Positions 52,996 to 62,002 of a stretch of DNA of 64,000 nt are shown piece after piece. The notes under the pieces are model-generated. The model was not told where the DNA came from, did no database searches, and worked only from the letters and a program-made list of their open reading frames with translations. The stretch covers positions 20,576 to 84,575 of the forward strand of contig NZ_VKGK01000026.1 in assembly GCF_007197645.1 (NCBI RefSeq), written 5' to 3'. The stretch comes from Shewanella hanedai (GTDB taxonomy: Bacteria; Pseudomonadota; Gammaproteobacteria; Enterobacterales; Shewanellaceae). A program made the translations under genes and the position numbers. Every line of letters begins with the position of its first letter. Within the stretch, counting starts at the first letter, position 1.

Positions 52996-54255
52996 TTAAT
53001 CTCTTTGCAGTGCCACAATCGGGTCAAGCTTTGCCGCTTTTTTGGCAGGATAGAGCCCGAAGCCAACCCCTATGGTCATGCATACCCCCAGCGCTAAAAT
53101 AATCGCGAATGGAGACCAAGCCACTGGCCATCCCGCCGCTGTTGATATCACCATTGCTAATAACAAGCCCACACCAATACCAATGACGCCACCCGTTGCT
53201 GATATTGCGATGCTCTCAATCAAAAACTGACGGGCGATATCTTTTCGTCTCGCACCTAATGCTCGCAATAAACCAATCTCACCCGTGCGCTCCATAATCG
53301 TGGCTAGCATAATATTCATGATCCCTATCCCGCCCACCAGCAAAGAGATACCGGCAACACACGCCATGACGATATTGAAAATTTGTTGGGTTTTTTGATG
53401 CTGCGCTAACAGATCCGCCGGCACGACGATATCGTAGTCTCTCTCCCCACCATGACGGCGATCAATTAAGTGCCGCAAGCTTTTGGCCGCCAAAGAGGGA
53501 TCCACGTCTTCAGATATCGACACTTTAAAGGTATCTAATTCATCTTCTAGAGGCTTGAAATTCAACTTCTTCAGTGCCGTGGACAACGGAATGAACACTT
53601 GATTGCGCTCCCCCCCTAGCTTCACACCTTGAATTTTAGATTGCCCCACATCCGCATCGGTTAAGACACCAACAACAGTGAACCATTGATGGTTTATCTT
53701 AATCACGCTACCGATGGCTTTACCGTGAGGAAACAAACTCCGCGCTGCTTCAGGCCCTAATACTGCAACTTGCCTATAATGGCGATCATCACTCTCATCA
53801 AAAATGTCACCGGTACTTAGCTTCAACGCACTCAGCGAGAAGTAGCTAGGAGTCACACCTTTTACTTGTCCGTCACTTCGCCCTTCCAAACTAAATAGGC
53901 TAAAGGTCTTAACTTGTTTTTCAGCGCTCCATAATTCAACAAAAGGCAGCGTTTCTTTGGCGCTTTCTACGTCCCTTAAGTTCAAACCTAAACTGTGCTC
54001 TCGTATTGATTTTAACGCGTCCCCGTCAGCCGGTCTGGCGTTAACCACTAAATTTCTAACCCCCATGGACTCAATCATCTTAAGCGCTTCACGCTCGGCT
54101 CCTTCACCGACACTTAGCATCGCAATCACAGCTCCCACACCAAATATCATGCCTAATAGGGTTAATGCTGTCCGAAGCTTATGATGTCGCATCTCATCAA
54201 ACGCTTGCTTTATGCCTTCGATATACACCTTACTTTGCCCCATTAAATGCGTCAT
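52996..54255 (-). CDS. ABC transporter permease (MacB/FtsX type)
   Basis: A 419-residue protein with the MacB-type arrangement: an N-terminal membrane helix (about 28-50, LRTALTLLGMIFGVGAVIAML), a periplasmic domain of about 210 residues, and three C-terminal helices of an FtsX domain (about 285-310, 335-360, 375-400) with the conserved GIMNIMLATIMERTGEIGLLRALGARRKDI loop. In MacB relatives the permease and ATPase power export of peptides or toxins through an adaptor and TolC. It is the last gene of the operon and overlaps the adaptor gene by four bases. Confidence 0.92.
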   Translation of the reverse strand: MTHLMGQSKVYIEGIKQAFDEMRHHKLRTALTLLGMIFGVGAVIAMLSVGEGAEREALKMIESMGVRNLVVNARPADGDALKSIREHSLGLNLRDVESAKETLPFVELWSAEKQVKTFSLFSLEGRSDGQVKGVTPSYFSLSALKLSTGDIFDESDDRHYRQVAVLGPEAARSLFPHGKAIGSVIKINHQWFTVVGVLTDADVGQSKIQGVKLGGERNQVFIPLSTALKKLNFKPLEDELDTFKVSISEDVDPSLAAKSLRHLIDRRHGGERDYDIVVPADLLAQHQKTQQIFNIVMACVAGISLLVGGIGIMNIMLATIMERTGEIGLLRALGARRKDIARQFLIESIAISATGGVIGIGVGLLLAMVISTAAGWPVAWSPFAIILALGVCMTIGVGFGLYPAKKAAKLDPIVALQRD

Positions 54256-55499
54256 ACCCGACTCCTTTTTGGCGGCGTCGTGAGGGCAATAACATCTCCC
54301 TCTGTCAGTCCCGAGGTGATCTCAGTACGATTTAAGCTTCGACTTCCTAGGCTCACCGCATGCTTTGTAAAGCTGTCATCGGTTTTCAAGTAAACCCAGT
54401 ACTGGCCATCTTTATGAAAGATGGACTGGTTTGGCACGGTTAATACGTTATCCAAACTTAACAGATGCACGCTGGCGCGGACTTGTCTGCCTGGTTGCAT
54501 AATATCCATTGATGTTTTATCTAAACTCACAGTAAATTGAAAGTAGTTAACTGGACTGTCTTTATCTTTAGGTTTGGCTAATGCGTCCAGTTGTGTGACT
54601 TTTCCGAGGAAGGGTTTGTCAGGGTAAGCGTCCAGATAAACGGTAGCGTTTTTTCCTATCCCAAGCCCTGACGCTTCTGACTCCTGTACATACATTTTGG
54701 CTTGCATAACCGAAGTATCTGGTAACAAGCCAATGGAGAACCCTGACCACATCATGTCTCCCACCACCGGCAGCGATCCATCCCATCCAGTTTGATAAAC
54801 AAAGAGACCATCATGAGGCGCGATGATCTCCATCTGCTCTAAATTATTCTCAAGCCTGTCTATTTTTGCACCATGACCTTTTTGCTTTAGCTTAATCAGC
54901 TCCTGCTCAGCCTCAGCTTGAGAGCCATGTTGCCCTAAGCCCCAATCAAAGTAGTGCATCTTAGCCACTAGGTAATCTTGGTTTCGCATCTGATCGATGA
55001 TCTCAATCTTGTTATAGACACGTTCATCCTCACTGAAATAACGCTCAGCAAGATCCTTTTCTTCGCTGGTTACTTGAGTACCTTGGATCAACGTTTGGCT
55101 TATTGTGTTATCTTTTTCGGTCTGGATCAGACTATCAAAGCCCAATTTATCGTAATCAAACTGCTCCATCTTCAGGCGATAGCTTTCCCGTTCAGGATCC
55201 ATTCTAGCGACGACATCACCGGCTTTTACTTGAGTAAAATCATCCAGTATCCACGCTAACGATTGTGGACCTCTTAAACCTGTAGGCACTGTCACTGCGG
55301 TTGACTGACTTGCTTCTAGTTCGCCAACCGCACTAATATCGACGGTAAAATCGGCGCGTTCAACTTCCATGGTGAGCACACCATCCACATGTTGCTGACT
55401 GCACGCTGAGAGGGTTAAGCAAGCAATCAACAAGCTTGTTAGCAAACCTGTCGTCGATGCCGCCTTAGGGCTAGCAAGACTCTTCATTTTCTCACTCAT
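54252..55499 (-). CDS. Periplasmic adaptor lipoprotein 3 (HlyD/MacA-like)
   Basis: A 415-residue lipoprotein with an internal-looking signal sequence ending LTLSACS (lipobox Cys at about 33). The adaptor body has a lipoyl-like half-motif FTQVKAGDVVARMDPE, a long helical hairpin (about 100-215), then a second half IIAPHDGLFVYQTGWDG and a barrel domain, ending with GSRSLNRTEITSGLTEGDVIAL. It belongs to the family that bridges an inner-membrane pump and the outer-membrane channel. It overlaps the genes on both sides by four bases. Confidence 0.85.
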   Translation of the reverse strand: MSEKMKSLASPKAASTTGLLTSLLIACLTLSACSQQHVDGVLTMEVERADFTVDISAVGELEASQSTAVTVPTGLRGPQSLAWILDDFTQVKAGDVVARMDPERESYRLKMEQFDYDKLGFDSLIQTEKDNTISQTLIQGTQVTSEEKDLAERYFSEDERVYNKIEIIDQMRNQDYLVAKMHYFDWGLGQHGSQAEAEQELIKLKQKGHGAKIDRLENNLEQMEIIAPHDGLFVYQTGWDGSLPVVGDMMWSGFSIGLLPDTSVMQAKMYVQESEASGLGIGKNATVYLDAYPDKPFLGKVTQLDALAKPKDKDSPVNYFQFTVSLDKTSMDIMQPGRQVRASVHLLSLDNVLTVPNQSIFHKDGQYWVYLKTDDSFTKHAVSLGSRSLNRTEITSGLTEGDVIALTTPPKRSRV

Positions 55500-56707
55500 G
55501 GCAAGAGCACCTCTTGATCTAACGCTAAACCGGATGTAATTGAGACCTGATCTTTACCCATAGCGCCTATGGTGACGGGCAATCTCTTATCACTAAACAG
55601 CCCAGGTGTTAACACAAATGCTTGACCAGCATCGTAATGCACAGCATCAACAGACAGAAGTAACGTCTCCTCTTCATTCGCAATATCAATCGATATTTTT
55701 GCAGTCATACCGGGTCTCATTAACTCAGTGTCCGGTTTATCGATGCTGGCGACGGCATCGAAAATGACCAAAGGAACATCCTGACTTTTATTGCGAAACA
55801 CGGCACCAAGCTCAATAATTTTGCCCGTGAATACTCTCCCTGGATCCGCATCGAGTGTGATTTTTAATACTTGGCCTATTTTGACTCGACTTGCTTCAAC
55901 CTCTGGAATCGTCATATTGACCAGCATATTACTTAGGTCTGGGATACTTAATACCGCATCGCCCATGAAAACTGACTGTCCCTCTTTAATCTTATTCCCC
56001 TTCGAGTCATTGCCATAAACCACCATGCCCGGACGTGGGGCCAAGAGTGTTAATGAATCGATTCCTCGCTTCAGTTGTCCAACCTCCGCGGTAAACTTCT
56101 GACGATCCCCCGTCAGCATCGCCAACCTTTGTTTAGCACTTCGAGCTTCAAGCGCCAGCTTCTGCTCGGTTAACATCAGTTTATCCTTGGCTATCTCAGC
56201 ATCTTTTTGATATTTCACTTTCTCGATGGCCGCCACGGTTTCATCCGAGAGCTTGTATTTACGATCAGCTTTTTCTAAATTCATCTTGGCTTCGGCCAGA
56301 GATAATCTCAATTCTTCAAGTTTTTGAGCGTTCCTTAGTTTTGACGTTTCGATATCTTGCAGCGTGGCCTCTAATTTGGCCGCTTTTACCGAAAGGCGCT
56401 GAGTAAGCTCTGAGGTATCGAGTTGAGCGACCAAATCCCCTTGCTTAACTTCAGCGCCTTCAGGAGCTAACTGCTTAACCTGATATTGCCAGACCCGACG
56501 TATCACAGGAGGCATTAACGAGACGGTGTCCGCAGAAACAAGCTCACCAGTTGCCTCAATACTTTGGCTTAAAATGCCTTTCTCAACCGATGTCACAGGG
56601 GCATTATTGCAAGCAGTCAACAGAGAAAGAGCAAGCAAAGTCAAGGAGCTGACAATAGACGCTCGATTAATAACACTGGCCGACACAGCCTTAATTCTGT
56701 GTTTCAT
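55496..56707 (-). CDS. Periplasmic adaptor lipoprotein 2 (HlyD/MacA-like)
   Basis: A 403-residue lipoprotein with a lipobox LLTAC (Cys33). It has the adaptor organisation: lipoyl half EGAEVKQGDLVAQLDTSEL near 79-97, a long coiled-coil hairpin (about 100-205), second half LLAPRPGMVVYGNDSKGNKIKEGQSVF near 215-242, and beta-barrel and membrane-proximal domains to the end. It differs clearly in sequence from adaptors 1 and 3, so this is not a recent tandem copy. It overlaps both neighbours by four bases. Confidence 0.86.
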   Translation of the reverse strand: MKHRIKAVSASVINRASIVSSLTLLALSLLTACNNAPVTSVEKGILSQSIEATGELVSADTVSLMPPVIRRVWQYQVKQLAPEGAEVKQGDLVAQLDTSELTQRLSVKAAKLEATLQDIETSKLRNAQKLEELRLSLAEAKMNLEKADRKYKLSDETVAAIEKVKYQKDAEIAKDKLMLTEQKLALEARSAKQRLAMLTGDRQKFTAEVGQLKRGIDSLTLLAPRPGMVVYGNDSKGNKIKEGQSVFMGDAVLSIPDLSNMLVNMTIPEVEASRVKIGQVLKITLDADPGRVFTGKIIELGAVFRNKSQDVPLVIFDAVASIDKPDTELMRPGMTAKISIDIANEEETLLLSVDAVHYDAGQAFVLTPGLFSDKRLPVTIGAMGKDQVSITSGLALDQEVLLP

Positions 56708-57729
56708 AAACCCACCTCTGTGGTGATTAAGACACTCATCCCTGGAATAATATTGACGGTCTTATCCGGCTCAAAGTTAATGCCCACTTTGAACCAATTA
56801 CTGTTCCCCCAAGCTGTTTGCTTCTGCCCTTGCCGACCAATGTTGTTAATCTGGCCAGTGAAACTCATGTCTGATTGCGAGTCCAACCTAAGGTTTACCT
56901 GACTACCCAAGGTTATCTTGTCAACATCAACTTCATTCACCCAAGCCACCACTTCTAACTCTTCCATCGAGGGTAAACTGGCGACTTGGCGCCCTACCTG
57001 TACCGTGTCTCCCACTACATATTTTTTATCTGAATTAGGATCGCTACCGTAGAGTAGCGGCCCTTTGATTTCAGCTTTCAATGTCAACCGCTCGATACCA
57101 TCTAACGCTTGTTGTAATTCCAATTTAGCTCGACGCCTATCAATCGCCAGCTGTGCCTGACTGGCCATTTGCTTATCCAGTGCCTCATTCAATGCCTGCT
57201 CCGCTTTCGTCAGTTCACTGGTGGCTTGCATTAACTTGAATTGATTCTCTGCATACACTTTGGCCGCAATGTAATCAGCAGGCACTTTGGCATCAAGCAA
57301 ACTCTTATCTCGTTCTGATCGCTTTTGCTTCAGATCAAACTTGGCCTGCAACACAGCAGATTTTAAATCTATCGACATACTCTGCTCTTGCGCTGTGACT
57401 CTGAGTAGACTCGCTTCTAATTGTTCAATTTGATTATCTATTTGGCTTTTATCGAAAATAATGACAGCTTGACCAGGTGTGGCTATCTCGCCTTCTGGCA
57501 TCATCCACTGTATTTGATATCGCCAAGCGTCACCCGCTTTAGGCACCATAAATGACTGTGATTGAATCGAGGATATTTTTCCAGTTAACAGTAAGGATTC
57601 CGATTGAACAGGATTTTCTCTCACCAGTTCATTCGCTGTGACAGTGGGGAGATAACTAAAAAAAAGCGGTAAAACCAGTGCTGATAACCAGCTCACAGTA
57701 CGCCGTTTACAAGAAAAGTTAAGCGACAT
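56704..57729 (-). CDS. Periplasmic adaptor 1 (HlyD-like)
   Basis: A 341-residue protein with a signal peptide (about 1-32) and no lipobox cysteine. It has PEGEIATPGQAVIIFDKSQI (lipoyl half, about 74-93), a helical hairpin to about 205, LKAEIKGPLLYGSDPNSDKKYVVGDTVQVGRQVASLPS as second half, and a barrel with VVAWVNEVDVDKITLGSQVNLRLDSQ. It is the shortest of the three adaptors. The start overlaps the ATPase gene end by 11 bases, and its stop overlaps adaptor 2 by four. Confidence 0.83.
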   Translation of the reverse strand: MSLNFSCKRRTVSWLSALVLPLFFSYLPTVTANELVRENPVQSESLLLTGKISSIQSQSFMVPKAGDAWRYQIQWMMPEGEIATPGQAVIIFDKSQIDNQIEQLEASLLRVTAQEQSMSIDLKSAVLQAKFDLKQKRSERDKSLLDAKVPADYIAAKVYAENQFKLMQATSELTKAEQALNEALDKQMASQAQLAIDRRRAKLELQQALDGIERLTLKAEIKGPLLYGSDPNSDKKYVVGDTVQVGRQVASLPSMEELEVVAWVNEVDVDKITLGSQVNLRLDSQSDMSFTGQINNIGRQGQKQTAWGNSNWFKVGINFEPDKTVNIIPGMSVLITTEVGL

Positions 57730-58414
57730 GTACTCTCCGATCTTCTATTTCTACAATATTACCATCACGCATGCGAATCACACGTTGGGCATAAGCCGCC
57801 ACTTCCTCTTCGTGGGTGACAAGAATAATCGTCTGCCCCGCTTTATGTAACTCTGTAAAAAGCGCCATAATCTCAACTGAGGTCTTACTGTCTAGTGCAC
57901 CTGTTGGTTCATCAGCAAGTAAAATGGCTGGTCGATTAACTAAAGCACGCGCGATAGCGACTCTCTGCCTTTGACCGCCTGAAAGCTGATTAGGTCGATG
58001 ATCTTGGCGTGTGCCTAACCCAACTCGTGTTAACAATTCACTTGCGTATTGAGTGTCGTTATTTGGGGGATTTGAGAAGCGTAAAGGCAGCAACACATTT
58101 TGAAGCGCACTCATACGAGGCAACAAATGGAAGCTTTGAAAAACAAAACCAATCTCTTTATTACGAACAGCCGATAATGCATCATCATCTAAACTCGCGA
58201 CCTCTTGATCATTAAGCTGGTAACTGCCGGTACTGGGTTTATCTAAACAGCCAATAATATTCATTAACGTCGACTTACCTGAGCCTGATGGCCCCATGAT
58301 GGCAACAAACTCATTTTCATTAATCGTAAAGTCGACTCCCCTCAAAGCAAATACGGATGTATCGCCCATCTGATATTCTTTGGTTAACCCACTGACTTTG
58401 ATCATAATGCTCAC
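57719..58414 (-). CDS. ABC transporter ATPase (LolD/MacB-type)
   Basis: A 231-residue protein. It carries Walker A GPSGSGKST (about 42-50), a Q-loop FQSFHLLPRMSALQNVLLPL, the signature LSGGQRQRVAIARAL, Walker B ILLADEPTGALD and the switch histidine in ILVTHEEEVA. This type energises mechanotransmission pumps such as MacB, and LolD-like transporters. It is the first gene of the five-gene operon, with a possible promoter 130-155 bases upstream. Confidence 0.93.
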   Translation of the reverse strand: MSIMIKVSGLTKEYQMGDTSVFALRGVDFTINENEFVAIMGPSGSGKSTLMNIIGCLDKPSTGSYQLNDQEVASLDDDALSAVRNKEIGFVFQSFHLLPRMSALQNVLLPLRFSNPPNNDTQYASELLTRVGLGTRQDHRPNQLSGGQRQRVAIARALVNRPAILLADEPTGALDSKTSVEIMALFTELHKAGQTIILVTHEEEVAAYAQRVIRMRDGNIVEIEDRRVHVA

Positions 58415-58541
58415 TCAAACTGATTATTCGTCGATAAAGGGTTTGAAAGTCAATGCCCGGATAATGGGATTAACATTTCGATAACTCTTTAAAAAAATAA
58501 GAATTAATATATAACATACCGGATTAAGATGTTAGAACCTT

Positions 58542-58570
58542 AAGATACACAAAGTTCAAAAAATTGACAA
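58542..58570 (-). promoter_or_regulatory. Possible sigma-70 promoter of the ABC export operon
   Basis: On the minus strand TTGTCA (58570-58565), a 17-base spacer and TATCTT (58547-58542), about 130 bases upstream of the ATPase start. The elements fit consensus moderately; the leader would be about 120 bases. Confidence 0.35.
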
Positions 58571-58673
58571 AGTTCTCCACAACCTGATAAGTGAAGAATC
58601 CTGTAATAACGGGGTAAGATGCAAAATAGAGATGAGAAGGAGGATATAGCTAACTCATATTTCAGGGAAATAT

Positions 58674-59060
58674 CTAGAAATAGATCCCTAATAAACTAAA
58701 AATGGAAATGCCAGCAAATGGTGCCCATTGAAACAGATTTCGATAGGGGGACTGTATCTCACTATCAAAGGCAAGAAAAAGTTGCCAGATCGCGAACATC
58801 CCAAAGTTAAGTGCCACAAACAGTACTAAACCAAACCCTTGCATACTTGATATGACATCAAAGCCGCAAGCGGCGAGAACGAACGTAGAAAGCACAATGA
58901 ACACAGAGACAAAATGAAAAAGGCAATGGATCTCTTCTTTTACGACCGGCTCTAGATCAGATTCCGCCATGGGAATGATATATCGCTGTCGACCATAACT
59001 GAAATGACCAATAAAGGTCATTAACCCCATTACTGAAGCTGCAATAAAGAAATAGTTCAT
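58674..59060 (-). CDS. Small membrane protein of unknown function
   Basis: A protein of 128 residues from ATG 59060 (AGAGG nine bases upstream); an ATG three codons earlier is also possible. Four membrane segments near 3-22, 45-70, 73-98 and 105-125 fill most of the length. No family recognised with confidence. It stands alone between the ABC operon and a secreted-protein gene. Confidence 0.68.
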   Translation of the reverse strand: MNYFFIAASVMGLMTFIGHFSYGRQRYIIPMAESDLEPVVKEEIHCLFHFVSVFIVLSTFVLAACGFDVISSMQGFGLVLFVALNFGMFAIWQLFLAFDSEIQSPYRNLFQWAPFAGISIFSLLGIYF

Positions 59061-59145
59061 ACTTGGCATCCTCTATTTTGTTTCTAAATTAACCTGATAA
59101 TGATATAGACAGAGAATAGCTAAATAAAATTTCATCACAAATGCG

Positions 59146-59598
59146 TTACATCGTCGCCATAATCCAGTAGTCCAGGCGTTTTTGAGGCGCAGCTAATAGT
59201 GTCTTACACGACACTTTATACTTCCCCATCAAGCTACCTAAACTTTTACTATTTGGCAGGCTAGCTAACTGCTTCTCTTTAATTTCAGATAGCTTACTTT
59301 CTACATCTTCTTTACTCTGATATTGCTGAGCTAATGACACTGCCTGCTTTGAAGAGTTGAGTAAACGGTCGCCCACAGCTTGCATCTGAGGAGCATTCAT
59401 ATTAGCGATAGCGCTAGAGCTTATCTGATAATAAGACGCACACTCCAATACTTCATTGTTAAAAGCCAACTCCGCCTCGCTTGGGTTAGGTGTCGCCATC
59501 GCTGAAGCACTTAGCAATAAGCCCACAGGCACAGCAATAAGACTTTTACTTGTCAAAATACGACTTAGATTCAATTTGTGGATGGCAACATTTAACAT
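59146..59598 (-). CDS. Exported protein of unknown function (150 aa)
   Basis: A 150-residue protein with a perfect AAGGAG site seven bases upstream of ATG 59598. The signal peptide has a longer charged N-region (about 1-35, ending SAMA). The mature part is helical with cysteines at about 53 and 132 that could pair. No family recognised. A MITE-like repeat starts 12 bases upstream of the start codon, directly against the ribosome site, so the original promoter region has been displaced or replaced. Confidence 0.7.
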   Translation of the reverse strand: MLNVAIHKLNLSRILTSKSLIAVPVGLLLSASAMATPNPSEAELAFNNEVLECASYYQISSSAIANMNAPQMQAVGDRLLNSSKQAVSLAQQYQSKEDVESKLSEIKEKQLASLPNSKSLGSLMGKYKVSCKTLLAAPQKRLDYWIMATM

Positions 59599-59610
59599 TG
59601 AAACTCCTTA

Positions 59611-59925
59611 ATACCAATCAGTATAAAGATTTGATCGCTCAGCGAGAGTTTAGCGGTCCTGAGGCAAGGTCATTAATTGCTCCTGCATTAATGACATTCA
59701 CCACATCCATGTGGCTTGCAACGAGTGAAGAGCATAGTTATTCTACGGTTAAGCTCGCTAACACAGGATCAGAACCGCTAAAACTCGCCTGTAAGGAGTG
59801 TTTTTGGCTGCCTATTTCTGCGTTGAATGAACTCACAAGGGAACAACCATTATGTCATCCATTCGCCTTGAATTAGTTTGCCAAAAAACACTCTGAGTAG
59901 ATCAACTTCTTATATTGATTGGTAT
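59611..59925 (-). repeat. MITE-like dispersed repeat, copy 3 (with 49-base insert)
   Basis: Same family as copies 1 and 2, in inverted orientation, with ATACCAATCAGTATAA at left and TTGATTGGTAT at right. It is 315 bases long because of an extra 49-base segment at 59670-59718 that includes GTCATTAAT and ATTAATGAC arms. Confidence 0.88.
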
Positions 59926-60046
59926 AACACAATACATACAATTATAAATTGTTATGTTTTACTTTAGTTATCACTGAATATCAAGTGATTAGATAGGCTG
60001 TCTGTGTGCGGTTTTGAGCCAGTGGCATTAACATGCCCGCCGCTAA

Positions 60047-60661
60047 TTATTCCGCAACTAACGCATGTTTCGATAACCTAGCGAGCAAATTCTCTTTTAC
60101 CCAAGGCCATTCGCTATCGATAATAGAGTAAATCACAGTGTCTCTTACAGTACCATCAGCCAATAGTTGATGATTTCTCAACACACCATCCTGTTTAGCC
60201 CCTAATCGAGTTATCGCTTCTCTAGATGTTTGATTGCACCAATGCGTCCTAAACTCAACAGCCATGACATCCAATGTTTCAAATGCGTATTGTAATAAAA
60301 GTAACTTAGCTTCTGAATTCACTCCCGTGCGCTGGGCTCGTTTGGCGTACCAAGTGTAACCAATTTCTAATCTACAATTTTTTTGATCCCATCGACAGAT
60401 CCGTGTAGAACCAATGATTTCACCCGAATGTGTATCTCTGACAACAAAGGCTAATGCTTCCCCCACTTTCTCTGATGCTAGCGCGGTTTCTATATACAGT
60501 TTCATCTCATCAGGCTGAGGAACACTGGTGTACCACAATGTCCAAAGTTCACCATCCGCGGCGGCCAGTGATAATGCGGCGGTATGTTCCAGAGTCATAG
60601 GCTCCAATACAATATAATCACCCGTTAAAAACTCACTTTTGATCTCATTAGCCACAAGCAC
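60047..60661 (-). CDS. GNAT-family N-acetyltransferase (RimJ/RimL-like)
   Basis: A 204-residue protein. The RimJ/RimL pattern is visible: LEPMTLEHTAALSLAAADGELWTLW near 18-42, AFVVRDTHSGEIIGSTRICRWD near 91-112, LEIGYTWYAKRAQRTGVNSEAKLLLLQYAFETL (acetyl-CoA binding loop region, about 116-148) and VEFRTHWCNQTSREAITRLGAKQDGVLRNH. It transfers acetyl groups to an N-terminal or small-molecule amine; substrate unknown. It is a neighbour of a second GNAT gene upstream on the same strand. Confidence 0.9.
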   Translation of the reverse strand: MLVANEIKSEFLTGDYIVLEPMTLEHTAALSLAAADGELWTLWYTSVPQPDEMKLYIETALASEKVGEALAFVVRDTHSGEIIGSTRICRWDQKNCRLEIGYTWYAKRAQRTGVNSEAKLLLLQYAFETLDVMAVEFRTHWCNQTSREAITRLGAKQDGVLRNHQLLADGTVRDTVIYSIIDSEWPWVKENLLARLSKHALVAE

Positions 60662-60753
60662 CTCGTACTTATCATTATTTATGCCTAGTAATGAGCCATT
60701 GGTAATAGTCCATTACATTTACACTACCCTTTGATATTAGGTATAAATTTACT

Positions 60754-61260
60754 TTAATCCATCATTAATTTATACAGTAATATATCAGAGTCATCATCCC
60801 ATTTCTGTCGGCAATAAAACTGCATGCCCAGTTTTTCTAACACTTTGATAGAAGCATCATTTCCCAGACTGACAATACCCATAAGCTCTAACATCTTTAA
60901 TTCTCGAGCATAATCCAATACACCTTTGGCAGATTCTACGGCATAACCCTTTCCCCAAAAATCCGGTAAAAAAGCATACCCTACGTCAGGAAGTAGCAAG
61001 TTTGCTCGCTTAACTAAACCTGATAAGCCTATCGGCTCACCCGTACTGATAAGTTCAACCAGATAAAGGCCAAATCCATGTTCGTGATAACTGGCCAATG
61101 GCCCCTCAATGATATACTTTTCAGCCTGATACTGGTCCCTCACCCCTCTGTCACCAATATTGTCTAAAAAACCAGGAGTATTGAGAATATCTAAAATAAA
61201 ATAGGCATCTTTTAACGTTAAATATCGTAATCTTAATCTGTTTGTTTCTAATACAATCAA
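60754..61260 (-). CDS. GNAT-family N-acetyltransferase
   Basis: A 168-residue protein with the usual opening LETNRLRLRYLTLKDAYFILDILN, then GFGLYLVELISTGEPIGLSGLVKR, PDVGYAFLPDFWGKGYAVESAKGVLDYA (acetyl-CoA loop) and IVSLGNDASIKVLEKLGMQFYCR. A RimJ/RimL-like enzyme of unknown substrate. A 92-base gap separates it from the other GNAT gene downstream. Confidence 0.9.
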   Translation of the reverse strand: MIVLETNRLRLRYLTLKDAYFILDILNTPGFLDNIGDRGVRDQYQAEKYIIEGPLASYHEHGFGLYLVELISTGEPIGLSGLVKRANLLLPDVGYAFLPDFWGKGYAVESAKGVLDYARELKMLELMGIVSLGNDASIKVLEKLGMQFYCRQKWDDDSDILLYKLMMD

Positions 61261-61332
61261 AATCCCACCTGAAATCTTACCCTCTGATTTTTAGACTATA
61301 CTTTGTTCAGTCTTGCAGAGGAAGCGACCGTT

Positions 61333-61962
61333 ATGTCCAAGAAACGTACACAAGTTAGTCAGTATTATGTGATCGCAGCCGTTGTAGCCGCAGAACTCAA
61401 CCACACCTTAACTTACTGTAAACAAATCAATCTTACCGCGAGTAATGCACAAGCAGCCTCTTCTAGAGTGGGTAATGCAGCACTGGGATTTAAGGCCTTA
61501 ACTGGCTTTATCGATGACCTTGCTTGCTACACCATGAAAGCGGCAAAAGATATCAATTTTTTGGCAAATAAAGCCAGTAAAATGGCAACTGAAGTCGCCA
61601 GAGCAGCCACCGCACTTAAACACTTTGAAAAAGCGAAACTTAACTCTCGCAATGCGGCATATTCTCAAACCATCTTACCCGCATTTAAAAATATAACTGA
61701 CCGACATGCAGAACTTCAAAGCGCCTTTCAAAAAATCATCAACAAGATGGAAGTGGAATTGTTCGATCTAAAACGAAATCTGAGAACAGCAAACATTCTC
61801 GCCTCTATTTGCCGAATAGAAGCTTGCCGCGTCAATATCGCTAATCAAGCCACTTTTAATGATGTCGCTAACCGCGTCGATTTTGTCGCAAATAAGATAC
61901 GTCAAAGGGTTGATAACGCCATTTCGTTGTTCGACACGTCAACACAAAGCAGAGCCGCATAA
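61333..61962 (+). CDS. All-helical protein of unknown function
   Basis: I place the start at ATG 61333 (209 residues, AGAGGA upstream). The protein is rich in Ala, Asn and Lys and is predicted to form long helices throughout, with repeated SN-A/NKAS-type turns. Heptad patterns such as LANKASKMATEVARAATALKHFEKAK resemble the coiled cytoplasmic part of chemoreceptors but lack the conserved hairpin tip motif, so I do not call it one. It is followed 40 bases later by the metallo-beta-lactamase-fold gene. Confidence 0.68.
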   Translation: MSKKRTQVSQYYVIAAVVAAELNHTLTYCKQINLTASNAQAASSRVGNAALGFKALTGFIDDLACYTMKAAKDINFLANKASKMATEVARAATALKHFEKAKLNSRNAAYSQTILPAFKNITDRHAELQSAFQKIINKMEVELFDLKRNLRTANILASICRIEACRVNIANQATFNDVANRVDFVANKIRQRVDNAISLFDTSTQSRAA

Positions 61963-62002
61963 CACATTTCAACCACTCAAGTTTGACAGGGAGCACATAT
62001 AG

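Noticed and set aside
59550..59876. 108-codon forward frame across repeat copy 3
   Set aside because: It is made by the repeat sequence and overlaps the exported-protein gene start on the other strand.
61333..61962. Chemoreceptor (MCP) fragment
   Set aside because: Helical heptads only; the conserved hairpin tip motif and HAMP domain are missing.
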